From QUBU01 sp014337915 (GTDB lineage Bacteria; Pseudomonadota; Gammaproteobacteria; Steroidobacterales; GCA-2729495): a stretch of DNA of 64,000 bases. The first letter of the stretch is position 1. The number at the start of each line of letters is the position of its first letter. This document shows, piece after piece, positions 16,571-23,838 of this stretch. The DNA lies in NCBI GenBank assembly GCA_030263395.1, contig SZOW01000004.1, forward strand, positions 248,001 to 312,000. The letters run 5' to 3'. Under the pieces are notes generated by a model. The model was not told the origin of the DNA and did no database searches. It worked only from the letters and a program-made list of their open reading frames with translations. Both the position numbers and the translations under genes were made by a program.

Positions 16571-17637
16571 GCAGCACGAAGATCGCCTTCCTGGACCGCG
16601 ACGGCACGCTGATCCTCGAGCCCGCCGACGAGCAGGTGGACCGGCTGGACAAGGTGGCACTGGTCGACGGGGTGATGCCGGCCCTGCTGCGCCTGCGCGA
16701 CGCGGGCTACGAGTTCGTCATGGTGAGCAACCAGGACGGGCTGGGCACCCCGAGCTTCCCGGAAGCGGATTTCCGCCTGGTGCAGGATTTCGTGCTGCAG
16801 CTGTTCGCCTCGCAGGGCATCGGCTTCCGTGAGGTCTTCATCTGCCCGCACCGCCCATCCGACAACTGCGAATGCCGCAAGCCGCGCACCGGGCTGCTGC
16901 GGCAGTTCCTCGCCTCCACGCCCATCGACCGCAGCGCCAGTGTCGTCATCGGCGACCGCATGACCGACCTCGACCTGGCAGCAAACCTGGGCCTGCGCGG
17001 CCTGCGGCTGGATCCCGGCGACCCGGCCGCCTGGGCCGCCATCGCCCACGAACTGGTGGACCTGCCGCGGCGCGCCAGCGTCCGGCGGGAAACCCGCGAA
17101 ACCCGCATCGACTGCGAGATCGACCTCGATGCGGAGCAGCCGCCCGCCATCCACACCGGCATCGCCTTCTTCGACCACATGCTCGAGCAGCTCGGCCGGC
17201 ACGGCGGCTTCGCGCTGCGGCTGCGCTGCGCGGGCGACCTGGACGTGGACGAGCACCACACGGTGGAGGACACGGCGCTGGTCATCGGCGAGGCACTGCG
17301 TCGCGCGCTCGGTGACAAGCGCGGCATCGGCCGCTACGGTTTCGTGCTGCCGATGGACGAGGCTCAGGCACAGGTGGCCATCGACCTCTCCGGGCGCGCG
17401 CACTTCAGCTTCGAGGGGACCTTCCCGCGCAGCGAGGTGGGCGGGCTGCCGACCGAGCTGGTGCCGCACTTCTTCCGCTCGCTGGCCGACAGCCTCGGTG
17501 CCGCGATCCAGCTACGGGTGACCGGCGAGAATACCCACCACATGGTGGAAGCCTGTTTCAAGGCGACGGGTCGCGCCCTGCGCCAGGCCTTGCAGCGCCA
17601 GGGTTCCGTGCTGCCCAGCACCAAGGGCGTCCTGTGA
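16567..17637 (+). CDS. hisB: Bifunctional histidinol-phosphatase / imidazoleglycerol-phosphate dehydratase
   Basis: A 356-residue fusion of the gammaproteobacterial type. The N-terminal ~165 residues are a HAD phosphatase, with nucleophile Asp10 and Asp12 in FLDRDGTLI and a zinc-binding loop CPHRPSDNCECRKP. The C-terminal ~190 residues are the dehydratase, with FFDHMLEQLGRHGG, DEHHTVEDTALV and the metal-binding HHMVEACFKATGRAL. It catalyses two non-consecutive steps of the pathway. The downstream hisH start (GTG) overlaps its stop. Confidence 0.96.
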   Translation: MSSTKIAFLDRDGTLILEPADEQVDRLDKVALVDGVMPALLRLRDAGYEFVMVSNQDGLGTPSFPEADFRLVQDFVLQLFASQGIGFREVFICPHRPSDNCECRKPRTGLLRQFLASTPIDRSASVVIGDRMTDLDLAANLGLRGLRLDPGDPAAWAAIAHELVDLPRRASVRRETRETRIDCEIDLDAEQPPAIHTGIAFFDHMLEQLGRHGGFALRLRCAGDLDVDEHHTVEDTALVIGEALRRALGDKRGIGRYGFVLPMDEAQAQVAIDLSGRAHFSFEGTFPRSEVGGLPTELVPHFFRSLADSLGAAIQLRVTGENTHHMVEACFKATGRALRQALQRQGSVLPSTKGVL

Positions 17638-18236
17638 GCGCAGCCCCGGTCGTCATCATCGATGGTGGCGGCGCCAATGTCGCTTCGCTGAGCTTCGCCC
17701 TGGAGCGCCTCGGGCGCACCGCGGTGCTGACCACGGACCACGACCGCATCCGCCAAGCCAGCCATGTGATCCTCCCGGGGGTCGGTGCCGCGGGTGCCGC
17801 AATGGCCAGGCTCGCCGGCGCCGGCCTCGACCGCCTGATCCCAACGCTGACGCAACCGGTGCTCGGCATCTGCCTCGGCATGCAGCTGCTGTACGAGGCC
17901 TCGGAGGAGGACGACGTGCACTGCCTCGGCGTGATCCCCGGAGTGGCCCGACGCTTCACACCGGCACCGGACCGACCGGTGCCGCACATGGGCTGGAACC
18001 GGATCCAGCCGCTGGCCGCAGCCGACCTGCTCGCCGGCATTGCACCAGGCAGCCATTGCTATTTCGTGCACAGCTACGCCCTGCCGGTGACCGCCGCCAC
18101 CATCGCCACCGCCAGCTATGGCCGCGCATTCGCGGCCGTCGCCCAGGAGCGCAATTTCCTCGCCACCCAGTTTCATCCCGAGCGCTCGGGGCGCACGGGT
18201 GCGGCCATCCTCGCCAACTTCCTGAACCGGTACTGA
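17634..18236 (+). CDS. hisH: Imidazole glycerol phosphate synthase, glutaminase subunit
   Basis: A 200-residue class I glutamine amidotransferase that feeds ammonia to HisF. The nucleophile Cys lies in LGICLGMQLLYEASEE near residue 82, and the His/Glu of the triad in ATQFHPERSG near residue 181. The start is a GTG overlapping the hisB TGA (GTGA). It precedes hisA by 7 bases. Confidence 0.95.
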   Translation: MSAAPVVIIDGGGANVASLSFALERLGRTAVLTTDHDRIRQASHVILPGVGAAGAAMARLAGAGLDRLIPTLTQPVLGICLGMQLLYEASEEDDVHCLGVIPGVARRFTPAPDRPVPHMGWNRIQPLAAADLLAGIAPGSHCYFVHSYALPVTAATIATASYGRAFAAVAQERNFLATQFHPERSGRTGAAILANFLNRY

Positions 18237-18243
18237 ACCTGCC

Positions 18244-18987
18244 ATGGAAATCATTCCCGCAATCGACCTGCTGGGTGGGCGCTGCGTGCGCCTCTACCAG
18301 GGCGACTTCGGGCGCGTCACCGAGTACGACACTGATCCGCTCGCCATCGTCGCCGGCTACCAGGCAGCCGGAGCACGCCGCCTGCACCTCGTCGACCTCG
18401 ACGGAGCCCGCAGCGGCGTGCCCGGCAACCTCGGCCTGCTGCGTAGCCTGGCCGCCCTCCCGGGGCTGCAGGTGCAGATCGGCGGTGGCATCCGCGAGCT
18501 GGCGACGGCGCAGATGCTCATAGCCGCCGGCGCCAGCCGCGTGGTGCTGGGCTCCGTCGCCATCAACGACCCGGCCATCGCCATCGGCTGGCTCGAGGCG
18601 CTCGGCGCGGAGCATGTGGTCCTCGCCTTCGACGTGCGCCTGCAGGATGACCAGGCCGGGCCGGTGGCGGTGACCCACGGCTGGCGCGAATCCAGCGGCC
18701 GACGGCTGTGGGAGCTGTTCGAGCTGTACCTCGCCAGCGGCGCACGCCATTTTCTCTGCACCGATGTCGGCCGCGACGGTACGCTGGCCGGCCCCAACAA
18801 TGCGCTCTACGCCGAGTGCATGCGCCGTTACCCGGAGGCGCGCATCATCGCTTCCGGCGGCCTGTCCTCGGCGGCCGACCTGCCGGCGCTCGCTGCCACC
18901 GGCGTGACCGCCGTGGTCACCGGCAAGGCCCTGCTGGAAGGGCGCATCAGCCTCGAGGAGATAGGACGATTCTCGCGCGCCGGATAA
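18244..18987 (+). CDS. hisA: Phosphoribosylformimino-5-aminoimidazole carboxamide ribotide isomerase
   Basis: A 247-residue half-barrel-repeat TIM barrel that isomerises ProFAR to PRFAR. The N-terminal EIIPAIDLLGGRCVRLYQGD holds the catalytic Asp; the second-half Asp lies in HFLCTDVGRDGTL. The phosphate-binding segment is IIASGGLSS. Its last 19 bases overlap the start of hisF. Confidence 0.95.
   Translation: MEIIPAIDLLGGRCVRLYQGDFGRVTEYDTDPLAIVAGYQAAGARRLHLVDLDGARSGVPGNLGLLRSLAALPGLQVQIGGGIRELATAQMLIAAGASRVVLGSVAINDPAIAIGWLEALGAEHVVLAFDVRLQDDQAGPVAVTHGWRESSGRRLWELFELYLASGARHFLCTDVGRDGTLAGPNNALYAECMRRYPEARIIASGGLSSAADLPALAATGVTAVVTGKALLEGRISLEEIGRFSRAG
18955..18971 (+). promoter_or_regulatory. 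hisF: Ribosome binding site and ATT start of hisF
   Basis: GAGGAG at 18955-18960 is a strong Shine-Dalgarno sequence. Eight bases later comes ATT at 18969, exactly where HisF proteins begin (next residues LARRIIPCLDV). No ATG, GTG or TTG lies in this frame within the preceding ~12 codons. This decides for an AUU start. Confidence 0.7.
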
Positions 18988-19736
18988 TTCCCTGCCTCGA
19001 TGTCCGCGACGGCCAGGTCGTCAAGGGCGTCCGCTTCCGTGACCACCGCGTCATGGGCGACATCCTCGAGCTCGCACGCCGCTACCGCGACCAGGGCGCC
19101 GACGAACTGGTGTTCTACGACATCACGGCCAGCCCCGAGGGGCGCACCGTCGACCGCAGCTGGATCCATCGCGTGGCCGCCGTGCTCGACATCCCCTTCT
19201 GCGTGGCCGGCGGCATCCGCAGTGTCGCCGATGCCGAGGCCATCCTGCATCACGGCGCCGACAAGATATCGGTGAACACCCCGGCCCTGGCCAATCCCGC
19301 GCTGATCGGCGAGCTGGCGCGGCGCTTCGGTTCCCAGTGCGTGGTGGTGGGCATCGACAGCCAGGCGCAGGATGGCGGCTACCGCGTGCACCAGAACACC
19401 GGGGATCCGGCCCGGTCCGGAGAATCCGGGCGCGATACCATCGCCTGGGTGCGCGAGGTGCAGGAGCGTGGCGCCGGGGAGATCGTCCTCAACTGCATGA
19501 ACCAGGACGGCGTACGGCGCGGCTATGATATCGGGCAGCTGCGCCTGGTCCGCGGGATCTGCAACGTCCCCCTCATCGCCTCGGGTGGCGCCGGTGCGGC
19601 GGAGCACTTTGCCAGCGTGTTCCGCGAGGCGCGCGTGGATGGCGCACTGGCCGCCAGCGTCTTCCACACGGGGACGATCGACATTGGCGAACTGAAACGC
19701 TATCTGCAGGGGCAGGCGGTCGAGGTCAGGTCATGA
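18969..19736 (+). CDS. hisF: Imidazole glycerol phosphate synthase, cyclase subunit (ATT start)
   Basis: A 255-residue TIM barrel that, with HisH, makes imidazole glycerol phosphate and AICAR from PRFAR and ammonia. IIPCLDVRDGQVVKGV carries the first catalytic Asp; the second lies in EIVLNCMNQDG (family: LNSMDRDG, here Asn-Gln-Asp). ADKISVNTPAL and IASGGAGA bind phosphates. The likely start is ATT with a good ribosome site, giving the normal family length. A one-base sequence error from ATG is the main alternative. It overlaps hisA by 19 bases and hisE by 4. Confidence 0.9.
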   Translation: MLARRIIPCLDVRDGQVVKGVRFRDHRVMGDILELARRYRDQGADELVFYDITASPEGRTVDRSWIHRVAAVLDIPFCVAGGIRSVADAEAILHHGADKISVNTPALANPALIGELARRFGSQCVVVGIDSQAQDGGYRVHQNTGDPARSGESGRDTIAWVREVQERGAGEIVLNCMNQDGVRRGYDIGQLRLVRGICNVPLIASGGAGAAEHFASVFREARVDGALAASVFHTGTIDIGELKRYLQGQAVEVRS

Positions 19737-20026
19737 ACGACACAGGCATCGGTTATCTCCAGGAGCTGGAGCGGGTGATCGAACAGCGCAAGGCGGCGAC
19801 AGCGGCGCAGAGCTACACCGCGAGCCTGTATGCGGCCGGGCCCTCGCGCATCGCCCAGAAAGTCGGCGAGGAAGCCGTCGAACTGGCGCTGGCCAGCGTC
19901 CAGGGCGATCGCCGGCGCACCCTCTCCGAGGCGGCCGATCTGGTCTACCACCTGCTGGTTCTGCTGCGCTACCACGACCTGACGCTGGCCGACGTCGCCC
20001 ACGAACTCAGCCAGCGCCAGCGCTGA
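19733..20026 (+). CDS. hisE: Phosphoribosyl-ATP pyrophosphatase (stand-alone HisE)
   Basis: A 97-residue all-alpha MazG-like enzyme that hydrolyses PR-ATP to PR-AMP. The metal-binding motif is KVGEEAVELALA, followed by EAADLVYHLLVLLRYHDLTL. Most gammaproteobacteria have a fused HisI-HisE. Here only the HisE half is present, and no HisI cyclohydrolase lies elsewhere in the window. It ends the operon; the next gene begins 53 bases later. Confidence 0.93.
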   Translation: MNDTGIGYLQELERVIEQRKAATAAQSYTASLYAAGPSRIAQKVGEEAVELALASVQGDRRRTLSEAADLVYHLLVLLRYHDLTLADVAHELSQRQR

Positions 20027-20079
20027 GCCGCGCCGAAAACGGGAAGACCATCCGCGCGCCTGGCGCTAGTCTTGCCGGC

Positions 20080-21012
20080 ATGGACCAGCGCCTGCACGCT
20101 TCCCGCCGGCCCGCACCGGAGCAGCCACCGCGGCCACAATCGCCGGACTGGCCTGCGCTGGTGGTGGCCGCCTGCCGCCGGATCGAGGATGCCGCACCAG
20201 GCATGGCCATCGGCGGGCTGCTCGCCGGCCTCGGTGTCAGTGCCGCGGAAATGCGCCGCCAGTTCCGTGCCCGGCTGGGCACGACGCCCAAGGCCTACGC
20301 GCAGGCGCTGCGCCTGACGCGCCTGGTGCGCGCCGCCAGCCAGCAGCCGAGCGCTCTGGCTGCGACCCTCGCGGCAGGTTTCGAATCCGGGACGCGCGGC
20401 TACGCGACGGCACGCCAGGCGCTGGGCGTGACCCCGGGCGGCCTGCGCCGCGAACTGCGCGTCGGCTGGTGGCTCGGACTCTCGGAACTCGGCTGGATGC
20501 TCATGGCAGCCACGCCTGCGGGCATTTGCTGGCTCAGCTTCGGTCCCGAACCCCAGGCGCTGCTGGAGGAGCTGGCCGCGGCCTTCCCGCGCGCGACCTG
20601 GGTCGCCGACACCCTGCGGCTGCGCACCTGGTTCGAGCGCGTGCGCCAGTACGTCCTGCTGCCCGCGGCCGCCCTGGAGCTGCCGCTGGATGTGCGCGGC
20701 ACCGCCTTCCAGGCGCGCGTCTGGAAGGCACTACAGGAAATCCCGCTGGGGCAGACCCGCAGCTATGGCGAACTGGCGCGAGCCCTGGGGCGGCCCAGCG
20801 CCAGCCGGGCGGTCGCGGCCGCCTGCGCCGCCAACCGCATCGGGCTGCTGATCCCCTGCCACCGCGTGATCGCGGCGGACGGCTCGCTGGCCGGCTACCG
20901 CTGGGGCGTGGCGCGCAAGCGCCGGCTGCTGGAGCGCGAGGGCGCGCTGCCCGGCGCTGCAACGATCGACGATCAGATGGCGATTTCCACCGCGGGCTCG
21001 CGCAGGTTGTAG
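20080..21012 (+). CDS. Ada-like AraC helix-turn-helix / O6-methylguanine-DNA methyltransferase
   Basis: A 310-residue protein. Residues ~30-125 look like an AraC-type DNA-binding region, residues ~135-195 an RNase-H-like spacer, and residues ~205-290 the methyltransferase with the acceptor Cys260 in IPCHRVIAADGSLAGYRWG. It removes methyl groups from O6-methylguanine by suicidal transfer. Unlike E. coli Ada it lacks the N-terminal zinc domain that repairs phosphotriesters and switches Ada to an activator. The last 40 bases overlap, antisense, the 3' end of lysAC. The start ATG at 20080 has no strong ribosome site. Confidence 0.85.
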   Translation: MDQRLHASRRPAPEQPPRPQSPDWPALVVAACRRIEDAAPGMAIGGLLAGLGVSAAEMRRQFRARLGTTPKAYAQALRLTRLVRAASQQPSALAATLAAGFESGTRGYATARQALGVTPGGLRRELRVGWWLGLSELGWMLMAATPAGICWLSFGPEPQALLEELAAAFPRATWVADTLRLRTWFERVRQYVLLPAAALELPLDVRGTAFQARVWKALQEIPLGQTRSYGELARALGRPSASRAVAAACAANRIGLLIPCHRVIAADGSLAGYRWGVARKRRLLEREGALPGAATIDDQMAISTAGSRRL

Positions 21013-23603
21013 CGCGAGCTCATGACATAGCCATAGGCGCCCGCGTTGGCAATCGCCAGCACGTCGCCTTCACGGCAGCTGGGCAGCAGGCGGTCCGTGC
21101 CGAGGCGGTCACCGGTCTCGCAGTTCGGGCCCACGACGTTGACGACCTCGCCCGAAGGCTCGCCCCAGCGCGACAGGTTGGCGATCTCGTGGTACGCGCC
21201 ATAGAGCGCAGGCCGGATGAGCGAATTCATGCCGGTGCTGACGCCGACGTACTGCACCTCGCCCTTGCCCTTGGTCTGGGTCACGGTGGAGACCAGCACG
21301 CCCGCCTCGGCGATGAGGTAGCGGCCGGGTTCGAGCCACAGCTCGTAGGCCGGCCAGGCGGCGCGGATCTCCTCGAGGCTGGCGCCCAGCGCCCCGAGGT
21401 CCAGGCGGCGCCCATCGCGCTTCTCCGGTACGCCCAGGCCACCGCCCAGGTCGAGGAAGCGCAGCTGCGGGAAATCCTGCGCGGCATCAGCCAGCAGGCG
21501 CGCGACCTGCTGCCAGTTGGCGTGGCTGAGGATGCCGCTGCCGGTGTGGGCGTGCAGGCCGACGACCTTCGCGCCGGCGCTTGCGGCCAGCGCGCGGGCC
21601 TCCGCCAGCTCGAACAGCGGAATGCCGAACTTGGAATGCACGCCGGCGGTGCGCACATGCTCGTGGTGGCCGTGGCCGTGGCCGGTGTCGATGCGCAGGA
21701 AGATCTCGCGGCCGGCGAACAGCTCGCCCCACTCGCGCAGCGGGTAGATGTTGTCCAGCGTCAGCCACACCTGCTGCTCGATGCCGAACTGGTACTCCTC
21801 GCGCGGCGCGAAGTTGGGCGTGAACAGGATGCGGCCGCGGTCGATGCCGGGGAACAGCTCCAGTACCCGGCGGATCTCGCCCGGTGACACGCACTCGAAG
21901 CCGAGGCCGGCATCGTGCACTTCACGCAGTACAGCCGGATTGCTGTTGGCCTTCATGGCGAACAGCACGCGGCCGAGGCCCGGGATCGCCTTGAGCCGGG
22001 CAATGGCCGCGCGTACCGACTCGAGGTCATAGACGTACGCCGAAGAATGCTCCCGCGCGAGACCGATCAGCTCCGCGCGCCGGCGCGCCCACCAGGGCTC
22101 GGGCAGCGCCGCCGGCGCCGGGGCGGTTTCGCGCAGCTCCTCCCAGGTCGGCCCGAACACGGCGTCCTGGCGCGCCGGCTGGACCAGCAGCTCGTGCAAC
22201 GCCTGGATGACACGCCGCGACTGGCCCTCCTCGACGACGATGCTGAGGTTGAGGTCGCTCGCGGCCTGGCTCATGAGGTGGATCGGCAGTTCCTGGAAGA
22301 CGTCGAAGGCCGGGCCGATCTGGTGCAGCACCGAGCGGATCTTCTGCCCGACCAGGCTGACCACCTCCACGTTCTCGATGACCTGCACCCGGCAGAGCTT
22401 CTCCAGGGAAGCACGCAGGGCGGCGAGCGTGGCCGCATCGATGGCATTGGCGCCGGGATCCAGCGTCACGGTCACGTTGCTCTCGGAGGTGGACACCAGG
22501 TCGATGGAAAGGCCCAGGTCGCTGAAACAACGGAAGGCATTGGCCAGGAAGCCCACCGCCTGCCACATGCCGAGCGTCTCCATGGACACCAGCGTCACCC
22601 GGGACCGACCGGAGATGGCCTTCACGCGCGGCGCATCGCTGCCGGCATCGCGGCTGACCAGCGTGCCGGGGAGCCGTGGTTGGGTCGTATCCTTGACCCG
22701 CAGCGGAATGCCATGCCGACGCACCGGCGCCAGGCAGCGGGGATGCAGCACCGAGCCGCCCGTGGATGCAATCTCCTGGGCCTCGGCGTAGCTCAGTGCA
22801 CGCAGCAGCCGCGCGCCCTGCACGGTGCGCGGATTGGCACTGAACATGCCGGGCACGTCGGTCCAGATCTCCAGCCCCGCCGCCGCCAGCTTGGCGGCGA
22901 AATAGGCACCGGAGGTATCCGAGCCACCTCGCCCGAGGATGACGGTCTCGCCGCGCGCATTGCTGGCGATGAAGCCCTGTGTCAGCACCACGCCTTCAGC
23001 CTCACGGCAGCGCGCCTGCAGCGTGGCATCCGGCTCGAAGTCGCAACTCGCATTGACATAACGCGTGCGTTCGCTGGTGCCCGGCAAGTCAACCGTCTGC
23101 AGCACCTGGCGCGCATCGAGCCAGCTGGTCGCGAGCCCGCGTGCCTGCAGGTAAGCCGCACCCAGGGTGGTCGACATCAGTTCCCCCATGGCCATGGCGC
23201 GGGCGTGGAGGCGCGGCGTCACCTCGCCGGTGAGGCGCATGCCGGCGAACAGCTGCTCGAGCTCGCGCAGCTGGCCGCCGACCAGGGCGTTGCCATCCAG
23301 CTGCATCTCGGTCGCCAGGGCCAGGTGCGCGGCTTCGATGGCCGCCAGCTGCTCGCGTACGTCCTCGCGGCCGACGCGGCCCAGCGCATCCTGGATGCGG
23401 TTGGAGACGCCGGCCAGCGCCGAATGCACCACCAGCGGCCGGTAGCCCGCGGCCACACGCTCTACCAGCAGTTCGTGGATGCCAGCCCAGTTGCGGGCCG
23501 TCGAGACGCTGGTGCCGCCGAACTTGAGCACGATCCACGGCGCCTCGCGCAGCGAGGGCGCCGGTGGCCGGGTGGGGAAAGTGTCAGCATCCAGTGTCGT
23601 CAT
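20973..23603 (-). CDS. lysAC: Bifunctional aspartate kinase / diaminopimelate decarboxylase
   Basis: An 876-residue fusion of the first and last enzymes of lysine synthesis. Residues ~22-480 are aspartate kinase: IVLKFGGTSV, GRGGSDTSGAYFAAKL and WTDVPGMFSANPRTV, then ACT regulatory domains (TLVSMETLGMW, SIDLVSTSESNVTVTL). Residues ~503-876 are the decarboxylase, with PLP lysine K551 in LFAMKANSNP, HTGSG, and Cys828 in GPNCETGDRL. Such fusions are known from xanthomonads and make a direct link for lysine feedback. A terminator-like hairpin lies 53 bases before the start. Confidence 0.93.
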   Translation of the reverse strand: MTTLDADTFPTRPPAPSLREAPWIVLKFGGTSVSTARNWAGIHELLVERVAAGYRPLVVHSALAGVSNRIQDALGRVGREDVREQLAAIEAAHLALATEMQLDGNALVGGQLRELEQLFAGMRLTGEVTPRLHARAMAMGELMSTTLGAAYLQARGLATSWLDARQVLQTVDLPGTSERTRYVNASCDFEPDATLQARCREAEGVVLTQGFIASNARGETVILGRGGSDTSGAYFAAKLAAAGLEIWTDVPGMFSANPRTVQGARLLRALSYAEAQEIASTGGSVLHPRCLAPVRRHGIPLRVKDTTQPRLPGTLVSRDAGSDAPRVKAISGRSRVTLVSMETLGMWQAVGFLANAFRCFSDLGLSIDLVSTSESNVTVTLDPGANAIDAATLAALRASLEKLCRVQVIENVEVVSLVGQKIRSVLHQIGPAFDVFQELPIHLMSQAASDLNLSIVVEEGQSRRVIQALHELLVQPARQDAVFGPTWEELRETAPAPAALPEPWWARRRAELIGLAREHSSAYVYDLESVRAAIARLKAIPGLGRVLFAMKANSNPAVLREVHDAGLGFECVSPGEIRRVLELFPGIDRGRILFTPNFAPREEYQFGIEQQVWLTLDNIYPLREWGELFAGREIFLRIDTGHGHGHHEHVRTAGVHSKFGIPLFELAEARALAASAGAKVVGLHAHTGSGILSHANWQQVARLLADAAQDFPQLRFLDLGGGLGVPEKRDGRRLDLGALGASLEEIRAAWPAYELWLEPGRYLIAEAGVLVSTVTQTKGKGEVQYVGVSTGMNSLIRPALYGAYHEIANLSRWGEPSGEVVNVVGPNCETGDRLGTDRLLPSCREGDVLAIANAGAYGYVMSSRYNLREPAVEIAI

Positions 23604-23656
23604 GGGTCAGTTTCCTGTTTGAAGCAGCGCCCCCCACAACGGGGGCGCCCACATGC

Positions 23657-23690
23657 AAAAAGCCCGCTCCGGTCATACCGTTGCGGGCTT
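23657..23690 (-). terminator. Intrinsic terminator or attenuator in front of lysAC
   Basis: On the minus strand AAGCCCGC and GCGGGCTT form an 8-bp stem, extended by an inner CGG/CCG pair set and a TATGA loop, and run into five T. It lies ~150 bases after the ilvD stop and only ~53 bases before the lysAC ATG. There is no room for a promoter between it and lysAC. It therefore either ends ilvD transcripts with readthrough, or works as an attenuator of lysAC. Confidence 0.75.
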
Positions 23691-23722
23691 CCTGTATTGG
23701 GCAGCTGGTTCCGGGCCGACGA

Positions 23723-23806
23723 TTACGCGCCTTCACCCCCGCAACCCGATGCGGCGGCCCGGTGAGCCCTGCGCTTGGGCATGGACTGGCGGGGGGTACG
23801 GAACAT
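23723..23806 (-). CDS. Possible 27-codon leader peptide upstream of lysAC
   Basis: A small open frame on the minus strand starts at ATG 23806 and stops 33 bases before the lysAC-proximal terminator hairpin. It encodes 27 residues, basic in the middle (MPKRRAHRA), with one Lys and several Arg and Ala. No clear ribosome site precedes it. Position fits a leader peptide for attenuation, but the low Lys content does not support lysine attenuation by stalling. It may be a chance frame. Confidence 0.25.
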   Translation of the reverse strand: MFRTPRQSMPKRRAHRAAASGCGGEGA

Positions 23807-23838
23807 GGCGCGCAGTTAAACGGATTCGCGTGGGCCGG

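Noticed and set aside
18900..18968. A canonical start codon for hisF upstream of ATT
   Set aside because: No in-frame ATG, GTG or TTG occurs in the nearby codons, and upstream extension gives sequence unlike HisF.
23604..23838. Lysine riboswitch upstream of lysAC
   Set aside because: An AGGCGCG stretch recalls the L-box, but the other conserved segments and the five-helix layout were not found by eye. Only the hairpin and small ORF are reported.
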